In this document: positions 6,708-12,198 of the stretch, in pieces | How the letters are laid out: each line of letters starts with the position of its first letter | Numbering within the stretch: position 1 is the first letter of the stretch | From: Hydrogenothermaceae bacterium | Lineage (GTDB): Bacteria; Aquificota; Aquificia; Aquificales; Hydrogenothermaceae | NCBI GenBank assembly: GCA_015490675.1 | Contig: WFXI01000276.1 | Span: 1-12,351, forward strand | Direction of reading: 5' to 3' | Length of the DNA stretch: 12,351 nt | Translations under genes and position numbers: made by a program | The notes under the pieces: model-generated | Told to the model about the DNA's origin: nothing | Database searches by the model: none | The model's input: the letters and a program-made list of their open reading frames with translations, nothing else

Positions 6708-7763
6708 TTAACCCTTTTGCATTTGTCTGTATTTTTTCATTAGCTCCATTTGCTTATCTTGTATAAACTGGTTTAAAAATGCTTCGTCTTTTTTATCAAT
6801 ATCTTTAAACTCCACTCCAAAGCAAACTTTATTATCTCTGTCTTGAATATTTCTAATCAATCCAGAAACCTTGATTTTTATACCGTTAATAATTAATTCA
6901 GCTTTTATTTCTTTATTTATCGAAAGTTTTTGTATTATTTCACCATCTAACTTAAATAAACAAAACTTCATACCACTAATACTTATATCTTCTGTTTGAG
7001 AAGTAAATGAAATGACTTTTCCATTTTCATCAACAAACGAAATATCTACAGGAAGTTCCTCTTTTATTCTTATATCTTTTCTTCTTTGATTTCTAACAAG
7101 ATTAAATGTATGGGGTATTTTTATAACTTTTCTTCCCATATCTATAAATGTTTCAACAACCTCTCCCTCAAATACATAAACGGCATCATCCTGTCTTAAG
7201 AATGTGATTTTTACAATTTGATCTTCTTCTATAGGTGGATTTCCTTCTAAAATAGACCAATACATATAAAGTTCATCCTTATCAGTTAATGCAACTGGAT
7301 AACTTCTACCTTCAAAAATAAGTGTTCCATTTTGAAAAATCTCTATATCTTTTGTAGAAACAAGAGGCATAAATGGAGGAACTGTATCAAATCCTAAAGT
7401 CCTTCTCATATCTATAATCATATTTTCATCAAAATCTGGATTTTCTTTTATATATTCATCTATTACTTTTTCAAAAGTAGCTTTAACCTCTAAAGAGAGA
7501 TATGGGTCTCTATCTAACTTCTTTGAATATTCCCAAAGGATTTCTCCTTCTTTTTCTGATAAACCAAGTTCTAAAACAGTTTTTAAGAAATGTCCTTTTT
7601 GTCTTCTTAAGGATAATGCCTTTTTTAGATAATTACCAACAGTTAGTGCTAGAGCAATAAAAGAGAAAATAAAAACAACTAGAAGGATACCTTCTAATGT
7701 TATTCCCTGAGATGTTGCCTTTCTAAACGAATCAACAAGTATATTAACCCTTTGGTCTTCCAT
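6708..7763 (-). CDS. Membrane-anchored YcgR-like PilZ c-di-GMP receptor
   Basis: A 351-residue protein with one N-terminal membrane helix (about 22-42), a charged helical linker, a beta-rich YcgR-N-like domain (about 135-222) and a C-terminal PilZ domain. Both PilZ nucleotide-binding motifs are intact: RKDIR (RxxxR, R228/R232) and DISISG (DxSxxG, D259/S261/G264), so c-di-GMP binding is expected. The 4-nt gap to motA suggests it acts on the stator or motor as a flagellar brake, as soluble YcgR does in enterobacteria. That role is inferred from domain and position. Unlike classic YcgR it carries its own membrane anchor, which could hold it next to MotA. The ATG at 7763 is preceded by AGGA about 9 nt upstream, at the end of ispH. 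A role in surface-adhesion signalling is an alternative. Confidence 0.85.
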   Translation of the reverse strand: MEDQRVNILVDSFRKATSQGITLEGILLVVFIFSFIALALTVGNYLKKALSLRRQKGHFLKTVLELGLSEKEGEILWEYSKKLDRDPYLSLEVKATFEKVIDEYIKENPDFDENMIIDMRRTLGFDTVPPFMPLVSTKDIEIFQNGTLIFEGRSYPVALTDKDELYMYWSILEGNPPIEEDQIVKITFLRQDDAVYVFEGEVVETFIDMGRKVIKIPHTFNLVRNQRRKDIRIKEELPVDISFVDENGKVISFTSQTEDISISGMKFCLFKLDGEIIQKLSINKEIKAELIINGIKIKVSGLIRNIQDRDNKVCFGVEFKDIDKKDEAFLNQFIQDKQMELMKKYRQMQKG

Positions 7764-7769
7764 TAAAAT

Positions 7770-8624
7770 TTATCCTGTTAATTCTTTAATTTTTTCTACT
7801 ACCTCATTTATAATCCAATCTGGTGTAGAAGCTCCTGCACTTACTCCTATCTTATCGGCATTTTTAAACCAATTTTTATCTAATTCTTCAGCTTTTTCTA
7901 TATGGTAAGTATTAGGATTTAAGGCTCTAGATATTTGGGCTAATCTATTAGTATTACCGCTATGTTTTCCACCAATTATTATCATTACATCAACCTGTGG
8001 AGCTAAATTTTTAACCTCTTCCTGTCGGACAGATGTAGCATCACAAATAGTATTAAATATTTTTACTTCTTCTGTATTTTCTGCTATATATCCAACAGCC
8101 TCTCTAAAAAAGTCTTCATTTTGAGTAGTTTGAGCAACTATACCTATTCTTCTTTTTGTTGGAAGATTTCTTATTAATTCATCCATATTGGAAACAACAA
8201 TACCTTCTCCACCAGCTTCTTCTAAATGACCTAAAATTCCAATAACTTCAGGATGCCCGTGCTCTCCAATGATTACTACATAATACCCTTCTTCAACTAG
8301 TTGTCTTACTTTTTCGTGAACTTTTTTAACAAACGGACAGGTTGCATCAATAATATTAACTCCTGCTTCTTTTAATCTTCTTTCTTCTTGAGGAGGAACA
8401 CCGTGGGAACGAATTAAAACTGTTTCACCTTCTTTTAATTCTTGATTTTCTTCTAATTGTTTAACATTTAAACTTTCTAGAAAACTAACAACCTGTTTAT
8501 TATGAATTATTGGACCATCTGTCCAGGCTCCTCCATATTTTTCTCCTGCTTCTTTAGCCATATCAACTGCTATCTTTACTCCAAAACAAAAACCTGCATT
8601 TTCAGCAACTATTATCTGTACCAT
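7770..8624 (-). CDS. ispH: 4-hydroxy-3-methylbut-2-enyl diphosphate reductase
   Basis: The last step of the non-mevalonate (MEP) isoprenoid pathway, reducing HMBPP to IPP and DMAPP with an oxygen-sensitive iron-sulfur cluster. All three cluster cysteines are present (C13 in GFCFGV, C96 in DATCPFV, C194 in NTICDAT). So are the substrate-binding histidines H41, H74 and H124, the proton-relay E126 (HGHPEV) and T167 (AQTT), at positions almost identical to the E. coli enzyme. Also typical are GGKHSGNTNRL and AGASTPDW. At 284 residues it is the short, single-domain form. An AGAGGGTG ribosome binding site lies just upstream of the ATG at 8624. It sits between the HEPN gene (25-bp gap) and the PilZ gene (6-bp gap), with no functional link to either. 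Confidence 0.97.
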   Translation of the reverse strand: MVQIIVAENAGFCFGVKIAVDMAKEAGEKYGGAWTDGPIIHNKQVVSFLESLNVKQLEENQELKEGETVLIRSHGVPPQEERRLKEAGVNIIDATCPFVKKVHEKVRQLVEEGYYVVIIGEHGHPEVIGILGHLEEAGGEGIVVSNMDELIRNLPTKRRIGIVAQTTQNEDFFREAVGYIAENTEEVKIFNTICDATSVRQEEVKNLAPQVDVMIIIGGKHSGNTNRLAQISRALNPNTYHIEKAEELDKNWFKNADKIGVSAGASTPDWIINEVVEKIKELTG

Positions 8625-8649
8625 ATTACACCCTCTTAAAAAAATTCTT

Positions 8650-9108
8650 TTATCTAGATAATAAAGTTAATAATTTTTCCAATACAGGAATTAGCTCATA
8701 TAATCTGTTTAAACTTTTGGCTACTTCATCATAAGTTTGAGGATAATCGTGAGTTATAGAGTTCCTTAAAATTCTTAATTCCATCCATAAGTCTTCATCT
8801 ATTGGAAACCCAATCTTTTCTGCTAAAGATACAATATCTATCATTGTCAAATTTTCTACATTCTCACCTTTTAAACTAAAATATACTCTTAACAACTTAC
8901 CTAAAATATCCTGAAGTTTTATGTATCTATACGCTATCTGGTCTAAGAGCATTAAATTTCTTTCATTTTCTAAAAAGGCAGAAAGTTTCTCATCATCTAA
9001 TGGGATTAAATTTTCTATTTCTAATAAATCATTTTTTAAAATATTTAGATGTCTTTTACTTTCATTTAAATAAGTATCATACTTTAATCTTATATCGTCT
9101 TTAGTCAT
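8650..9108 (-). CDS. HEPN-domain protein, probable toxin RNase of an MNT/HEPN pair
   Basis: A 152-residue, mostly helical protein. The C-terminal half carries RNSITHDY (R115 to Y122), the R-x4-H-x-Y signature of HEPN ribonucleases of the HepT type, so the active site looks intact. In known HepT-MntA systems the HEPN protein cleaves RNA and its partner inactivates it by adding AMP to the motif tyrosine. Here Y122 is in the right place. Its start overlaps the stop of the MNT gene in an ATGA, and an AAAAGGTG ribosome binding site lies about 7 nt upstream. The first 60 residues are longer than in minimal HepT proteins and rich in Leu, Glu and Lys. Family membership is well supported by the motif and the partner; actual toxicity is inference. 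Confidence 0.82.
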   Translation of the reverse strand: MTKDDIRLKYDTYLNESKRHLNILKNDLLEIENLIPLDDEKLSAFLENERNLMLLDQIAYRYIKLQDILGKLLRVYFSLKGENVENLTMIDIVSLAEKIGFPIDEDLWMELRILRNSITHDYPQTYDEVAKSLNRLYELIPVLEKLLTLLSR

Positions 9109-9419
9109 ATTCTTACACCTTTTGTAATTGCTATTTTTTCTATGTCACTTTTAGGAAAATCTGTAAGTAATAAATCTATTTTTCTTTCTCCGATAGCTTT
9201 ATAAAGTTTTGAAAGAATTTTAATTTTTAGTTTAAATCTATCTCCTTTCTGTGATAAATTTTTATCTACTACTAAAATATCTATATCTCCCCCTTTTTTT
9301 CTTAAATCTGTTCTACTTCCAAAAATATAAATTTCTATATCCTCACCTAAAACAGATTTTATAGATTCTCTTATTTTAAAAATTTGGCTTTCTGATAATC
9401 TAACTTTTGTAGTGTTCAT
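9105..9419 (-). CDS. Minimal nucleotidyltransferase (MNT), probable antitoxin
   Basis: A 104-residue single-domain nucleotidyltransferase of the DNA polymerase beta fold. The catalytic signature reads GSR...GGDIDIL (G34-S35, D45, D47) and a third acidic residue is likely D82 in KIDLLLT. The spacing between GS and DxD is nine residues, one fewer than the usual ten, as in the KKGGDID subgroup. In characterised MntA-type antitoxins this enzyme AMPylates its HEPN partner. The gene is joined by 4-nt ATGA overlaps to both plsC upstream and the HEPN gene downstream, so the antitoxin is translated first. GGAAGAG about 11 nt before the ATG is the likely ribosome binding site. The partner and intact motifs make the antitoxin role likely but not proven. 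Confidence 0.83.
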   Translation of the reverse strand: MNTTKVRLSESQIFKIRESIKSVLGEDIEIYIFGSRTDLRKKGGDIDILVVDKNLSQKGDRFKLKIKILSKLYKAIGERKIDLLLTDFPKSDIEKIAITKGVRI

Positions 9420-10024
9420 AATTTTTTTATCTCTTCCATAACATTGTTAGCAATTTCTTCATATTCTAAATTTTCGTCAAAAATGATAGGCTTGCCTACA
9501 TTCACATAAATTGGAGATTTTCCTATTTTTGGAAAACTACTACCTTTTGGGAAAACATCATCTGTTCCTTCTATTCTAACAGGAACTACAGGAACTTTAG
9601 CTTTTGATATTAATAAACCTATTCCTGCTTTTGGTTTTAAAAATTCCTTTGGTTTTGCTCTTGTTCCTTCAGGAAAAACCCCAACTGTATATCCTTCTTT
9701 TAAAAGTTTTAATGCTTTTATCAAAGATTTATTAGCACCTTTTTTCCCTCTCTCTATAGGTATAGCACCTGCTTTTTTTATAAACCATCCAAAAACTGGA
9801 ATTTTAAATAGCTCTGCTTTTGCTAAAAACATAACAGGCACAGGAGAAATAATATTTATAACCGGCGGGTCTAAATGGCTTCTATGATTGGAAGCTATAA
9901 TAAAACCACTTTTTTGTGGAAAGTTTTCAAGACCTTTAGCATTAATTCTTAGTATCTTCTTTAAAACTGGTTTTAATTTAAAAAAAACTTTATATCCAAA
10001 TTCTGAATAATGCTTTTCTTTCAT
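9416..10024 (-). CDS. plsC: 1-acyl-sn-glycerol-3-phosphate acyltransferase (PlsC family)
   Basis: Transfers an acyl group to lysophosphatidic acid to make phosphatidic acid in membrane phospholipid synthesis, at the inner face of the membrane. The 202-residue length is typical. Conserved acyltransferase blocks are present: NHRSHLDP with the catalytic H47-x4-D52; the IPIERG block (89-93); FPEGTR (117-122), which binds the glycerol phosphate; and VPVVPVRIEGT. No strong ribosome binding site is seen before the ATG at 10024 (ATAAAAACAG), so its translation may depend on the upstream gene, 17 nt away. The stop overlaps the start of the MNT antitoxin gene in an ATGA. Other PlsC-like acyltransferases, such as lipid A or ornithine lipid enzymes, cannot be fully excluded. 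Confidence 0.93.
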   Translation of the reverse strand: MKEKHYSEFGYKVFFKLKPVLKKILRINAKGLENFPQKSGFIIASNHRSHLDPPVINIISPVPVMFLAKAELFKIPVFGWFIKKAGAIPIERGKKGANKSLIKALKLLKEGYTVGVFPEGTRAKPKEFLKPKAGIGLLISKAKVPVVPVRIEGTDDVFPKGSSFPKIGKSPIYVNVGKPIIFDENLEYEEIANNVMEEIKKL

Positions 10025-10041
10025 CTGTTTTTATTAAATTT

Positions 10042-10671
10042 TTAGTTTTGTTTATTATAGCACCAATCTTTTAAAAAACATTTATCACAAATAGGTTTTT
10101 TTCTGCATAAATTTTTACAATGTTCAACAATTAAGGCGTGAAATTCTTTGTAAACTTCCAAATCTTCAGGAATGTTTTTTTCTATTAAGCTTTTTAATTT
10201 ATCATATTCTATTTTCTCATTATCTATAACACCAAGCCTATAAAACAATCTTTTCGTATAAGCATCAACAACAAAAGTAAGTTTATCCAGTCCATAAAGT
10301 AGTATAGTATCTGCTGTTTCTTTTCCTATACCATTTATTGATAATAGAAATTGTCTGTTAATTTTTTCCTTTTTAACACTCAAAACACTTTTTGCAAAAT
10401 TTTTTAATCTTTTTGCTTTTTGATTATAAAATCCAGCAGGTCTTATAAGATTTTTAAAAAATTCTTCATCTATTTCTAAAACATCTTCTAAAGATAGAAT
10501 CTTTGCACTTACTAGATTTTCTAGAGCTTTTTCAACATTTTTCCAGGAAGTATTTTGGGTTAAAATTGCACCAATACTAACCTCATCAAACTTTTCCATA
10601 TAACCACTTAAAGGCCACCAGTTTTGCTTACCGTAAGTACTTGAAAGCTGTTTATAAAGGTTATATATCAT
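10042..10671 (-). CDS. Endonuclease III-related DNA glycosylase (MagIII/COG2231-like)
   Basis: A 209-residue HhH-GPD base-excision repair protein. Seen: a WWPL segment near the N-terminus, GAILTQNTSWKNVEKAL, the helix-hairpin-helix INGIGKETAD, and the catalytic Asp D136 in VVDAYTKR. A C-terminal cysteine cluster, C189-x5-C195-x2-C198-x5-C204, probably binds [4Fe-4S]. At the position of the endonuclease III lyase lysine (K120 in E. coli) there is E118, so a monofunctional glycosylase is expected. The QNT-W-NVEKA and VVDAYT signature matches the branch containing Helicobacter 3-methyladenine glycosylase MagIII; the substrate here is unknown. The frame stays open upstream to 10758, but that would overlap the start of yebC. 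The ATG at 10671 gives the family's usual N-terminus; its AGGA is a poor 14 nt away. Confidence 0.87.
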   Translation of the reverse strand: MIYNLYKQLSSTYGKQNWWPLSGYMEKFDEVSIGAILTQNTSWKNVEKALENLVSAKILSLEDVLEIDEEFFKNLIRPAGFYNQKAKRLKNFAKSVLSVKKEKINRQFLLSINGIGKETADTILLYGLDKLTFVVDAYTKRLFYRLGVIDNEKIEYDKLKSLIEKNIPEDLEVYKEFHALIVEHCKNLCRKKPICDKCFLKDWCYNKQN

Positions 10672-10712
10672 AGTAGAATAATATATCCTAAATCTTTGGA
10701 GGTTTGTAGTAA
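10672..10712. promoter_or_regulatory. Short divergent intergenic region with the yebC ribosome binding site
   Basis: Only 41 bp separate the divergent starts of the glycosylase gene and yebC. GGAGGT at 10698-10703, 9 nt before the yebC ATG, is a strong ribosome binding site. A TAGAAT at 10674-10679 could be a -10 for yebC, but no good -35 sits at the right distance and it would lie inside the glycosylase gene. At least one of the two promoters must extend into the opposing gene. Confidence 0.35.
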
Positions 10713-11468
10713 ATGGCTGGACATAGTAAATGGCATAACATAAGACACAAAAAAGCAAAAATGGACGCTAAAAGAGGTCAAATATTCACAAAACTAATCA
10801 GAGAAATAACTGTTGCAGCCAGACAAGGTGGTGGAGATCCTGAATTTAATCCAAGGCTTAGAATGGCTATAGAAAAGGCAAAACAGCACAATATGCCTGC
10901 AGAAAACATAGAAAGAGCTATAAAAAAAGGAACTGGGGAGCTTGAAGGAGTAACTTACGAAGAAGTATCTTACGAAGGATATGGTCCCGAAGGAGTTGCA
11001 ATTATAGTTGAATGCTTAACAGACAATAGAAATAGAACAACTGGAGAAATAAGGCACATTTTTTCTAAACACGGAGGGAATTTAGGAGCTTCTGGATGTG
11101 TATCTTTTATGTTTGAAGATAAAGGAGTTATCTTGGTTCCAAAAGAAGGAATAGATGAAGAAACTATTTTTGAAAAAGCAATAGAAGCAGGTGCAGAAGA
11201 TGTAATAATGGATGATGAAAACTACTATGAAATTAGAACTGTACCAACAGACCTTTACGCGGTAAAAGAAAACTTGGAAAAAGAAGGCTTAAAAATAGAA
11301 AAAGCAGAATTAACTAAAATTCCAACAACAACAGTAGAAGTTAAAGACCAAGAAACCGCAGAAAAATTAATGAAACTCTTAGAAGCTTTAGAAGACCAAG
11401 ATGATGTTCAAAAAGTTTATTCAAACTTTGAAATGTCTGATGAAATGATGGCAAAACTTGCACAATGA
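10713..11468 (+). CDS. yebC: YebC/PmpR (TACO1) family protein
   Basis: A 251-residue cytosolic protein with the full-length YebC fold. It has the invariant start AGHSKWHNIRHKKAKMDAKR, GGGDPEFNPRLRMAIEKAK, NMPAENIERAIKKGTG, the YEGYGPEGVAIIVE strand region, TDNRNRT, and GGNLGASGCVSFMF. The family was long annotated as a DNA-binding transcriptional regulator. More recent work on YebC and its mitochondrial relative TACO1 assigns it a translation role, relieving ribosomes stalled at proline-rich stretches. The sequence does not decide between these. Start and strong ribosome binding site are clear. The stop overlaps the start of ruvC in an ATGA, a common bacterial pairing, so the two are translationally coupled. 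Confidence 0.97.
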   Translation: MAGHSKWHNIRHKKAKMDAKRGQIFTKLIREITVAARQGGGDPEFNPRLRMAIEKAKQHNMPAENIERAIKKGTGELEGVTYEEVSYEGYGPEGVAIIVECLTDNRNRTTGEIRHIFSKHGGNLGASGCVSFMFEDKGVILVPKEGIDEETIFEKAIEAGAEDVIMDDENYYEIRTVPTDLYAVKENLEKEGLKIEKAELTKIPTTTVEVKDQETAEKLMKLLEALEDQDDVQKVYSNFEMSDEMMAKLAQ

Positions 11469-11923
11469 TTGTTTTAAGTATAGACCCGGGAAATTATAAA
11501 ACCGGGTTTTCTGTTTTTAATTTTTCTTCAAAAAATTTGCCTGAATACATAATTTCTGGAGTAATAAAATCAAATAAAAGACCTGAAAATTTAAAGAAAA
11601 TTTACCTTCAATTAGAAAAAATCGTTAATGAATATAAACCTCAAGAGATAGCCTTAGAAGCATCTTTTTATGGTAAAAACCCTCAATCTTTAATAAGACT
11701 TGGAGAAGTTAGAGGAGTAATATTACTCTTAAGTTCAATGTATCAAATATCTCTATTTGAATATACACCACAGCAGGTAAAAAATGCTATAACAGGCTAC
11801 GGATGGTCCGATAAACAATCTGTTTTAAAAATGGTTGAAAAAATTTTTAATTTGAGGTTAAATTCTACTGATGAGGCAGATGCTATTGCAGTAGGATTTT
11901 GCCATTTTTTAAATAGAAAATAA
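11465..11923 (+). CDS. ruvC: Crossover junction endodeoxyribonuclease RuvC
   Basis: The Holliday-junction resolvase that cuts recombination intermediates with RuvA/RuvB. The 152-residue protein has the RNase-H-like fold with all four acidic catalytic residues in place: D7 (SIDPGNYKTG), E65 (ALEASFYGKN), and D136 and D139 (DEADAIAVGFCH). The LGEVRGV helix and YTPQQVKNAITGYGWSDKQSV are also typical. It has no clear ribosome binding site of its own and begins inside the yebC stop (ATGA), so it depends on translation of yebC. No ruvA or ruvB is nearby. The end of the gene (11917-11923) underlies the T-tract of a minus-strand terminator candidate. Confidence 0.96.
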   Translation: MIVLSIDPGNYKTGFSVFNFSSKNLPEYIISGVIKSNKRPENLKKIYLQLEKIVNEYKPQEIALEASFYGKNPQSLIRLGEVRGVILLLSSMYQISLFEYTPQQVKNAITGYGWSDKQSVLKMVEKIFNLRLNSTDEADAIAVGFCHFLNRK

Positions 11924-11955
11924 AAAGGCGGGTCGCTTTCTAGGGGCGAACCCGC
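11917..11955 (-). terminator. GC hairpin followed by T-tract (intrinsic terminator, minus orientation)
   Basis: GCGGGT (11928-11933) pairs with ACCCGC (11950-11955) and CGC (11934-11936) with GCG (11946-11948), leaving one bulged base and a 9-nt loop. On the minus strand the stem runs straight into C, T5, A, T4, the classic intrinsic terminator form. On the plus strand it follows the ruvC stop but is followed by AGGAAATGG with no T-tract, so it would be a weaker terminator for ruvC. It may still stabilise that transcript's 3' end. Confidence 0.6.
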
Positions 11956-11962
11956 AGGAAAT

Positions 11963-11980
11963 GGAGGGGGAGGGAGGGGG
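11963..11980 (+). other. G-rich purine tract in AT-rich DNA
   Basis: An 18-base all-purine run, GGAGGGGGAGGGAGGGGG, lies just after the hairpin. It has three runs of three or more Gs plus a GG, so it could form a two-layer or imperfect G-quadruplex on the plus strand, or an i-motif/C-rich single strand on the minus strand. It also contains GGAGG cores. It is not part of any convincing reading frame. Confidence 0.7.
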
Positions 11981-12019
11981 ATGCTTATAAAATCAGATAA
12001 TTATATAACTTTCAATAAT

Positions 12020-12045
12020 AAATTTACCCACCTACCCATAAATTT
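12020..12045. repeat. Short AT inverted repeat with C-rich loop
   Basis: AAATTTA (12020-12026) and TAAATTT (12039-12045) flank a 12-base loop, CCCACCTACCCA. The stem is weak (A-T only), so folding in RNA at high temperature is doubtful. The symmetric DNA form upstream of the porin promoter could be a protein site. No known operator is recognised. Confidence 0.3.
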
Positions 12046-12079
12046 AAAATGATATTCGTCATATCTACTACAAAAAAAC

Positions 12080-12109
12080 TTGACAAAAAAATTTTTTTTG
12101 GTAGATAAT
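12080..12109 (+). promoter_or_regulatory. Sigma-70-type promoter of the porin gene
   Basis: A perfect TTGACA (12080-12085) and GATAAT (12104-12109, 5 of 6 to TATAAT) are separated by 18 bp. The spacer is almost entirely A then T (A7 from 12085, T8 from 12092). Transcription would begin near 12116, leaving a leader of about 80 nt before the ATG at 12199. This is the best promoter match seen in the window and fits an abundant outer-membrane protein. Two further TATAAT hexamers (12131-12136 and 12158-12163) lack good -35 partners. Confidence 0.68.
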
Positions 12110-12198
12110 TAAAGCTATTAGGATACACAGTATAATTTTTATAAAAAAATATACGAATATAATTATAGATAACAAAATTTTATTTGGAGGTTTGAAAG

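Larger units (their letters stand above)
11917..11993 (-). ncRNA. Candidate minus-strand small RNA with repeated anti-Shine-Dalgarno-like CCTCC
   Basis: Read on the minus strand: a perfect TATAAT (plus-strand ATTATA, 12000-12005; -35 weak), then a possible start near 11993, then the pyrimidine tract CCCCCTCCCTCCCCCTCC (11980-11963), then a GC-rich hairpin and a T-tract ending near 11917. The product would be about 75 nt, with an unpaired C/U-rich 5' part holding three overlapping chances to pair with GGAGG ribosome binding sites. No minus-strand protein gene explains the terminator. The promoter evidence is thin, and the same bases could simply be the 3' untranslated region of ruvC read the other way. 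Confidence 0.33.

Noticed and set aside
6504..6743. Plus-strand open frame of 79 codons
   Set aside because: Antisense to the conserved MotA N-terminus and the end of the PilZ gene.
10672..10758. N-terminal extension of the glycosylase gene to an ATG at 10758
   Set aside because: It would overlap the start of yebC by about 46 bp and adds residues (MLFCVLCYAI...) unlike the family; the ATG at 10671 gives the expected start.
11928..11955. Possible tRNA fragment, because the minus strand reads GCGGGTTCGCCCC like a T-arm
   Set aside because: The bases after the would-be T-loop do not pair back, and no acceptor, anticodon or D-arm is present nearby.
11961..11990. Mini reading frame beginning ATGGAGGGG after ruvC
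   Set aside because: Nine codons of Gly/Glu produced by the G-tract, without a separate ribosome binding site.
12052..12160. Eight-base inverted pair ATATTCGT (12052-12059) and ACGAATAT (12153-12160) flanking the porin promoter
   Set aside because: The match does not extend, the copies are about 93 bp apart, and such AT-rich octamers are expected by chance here.
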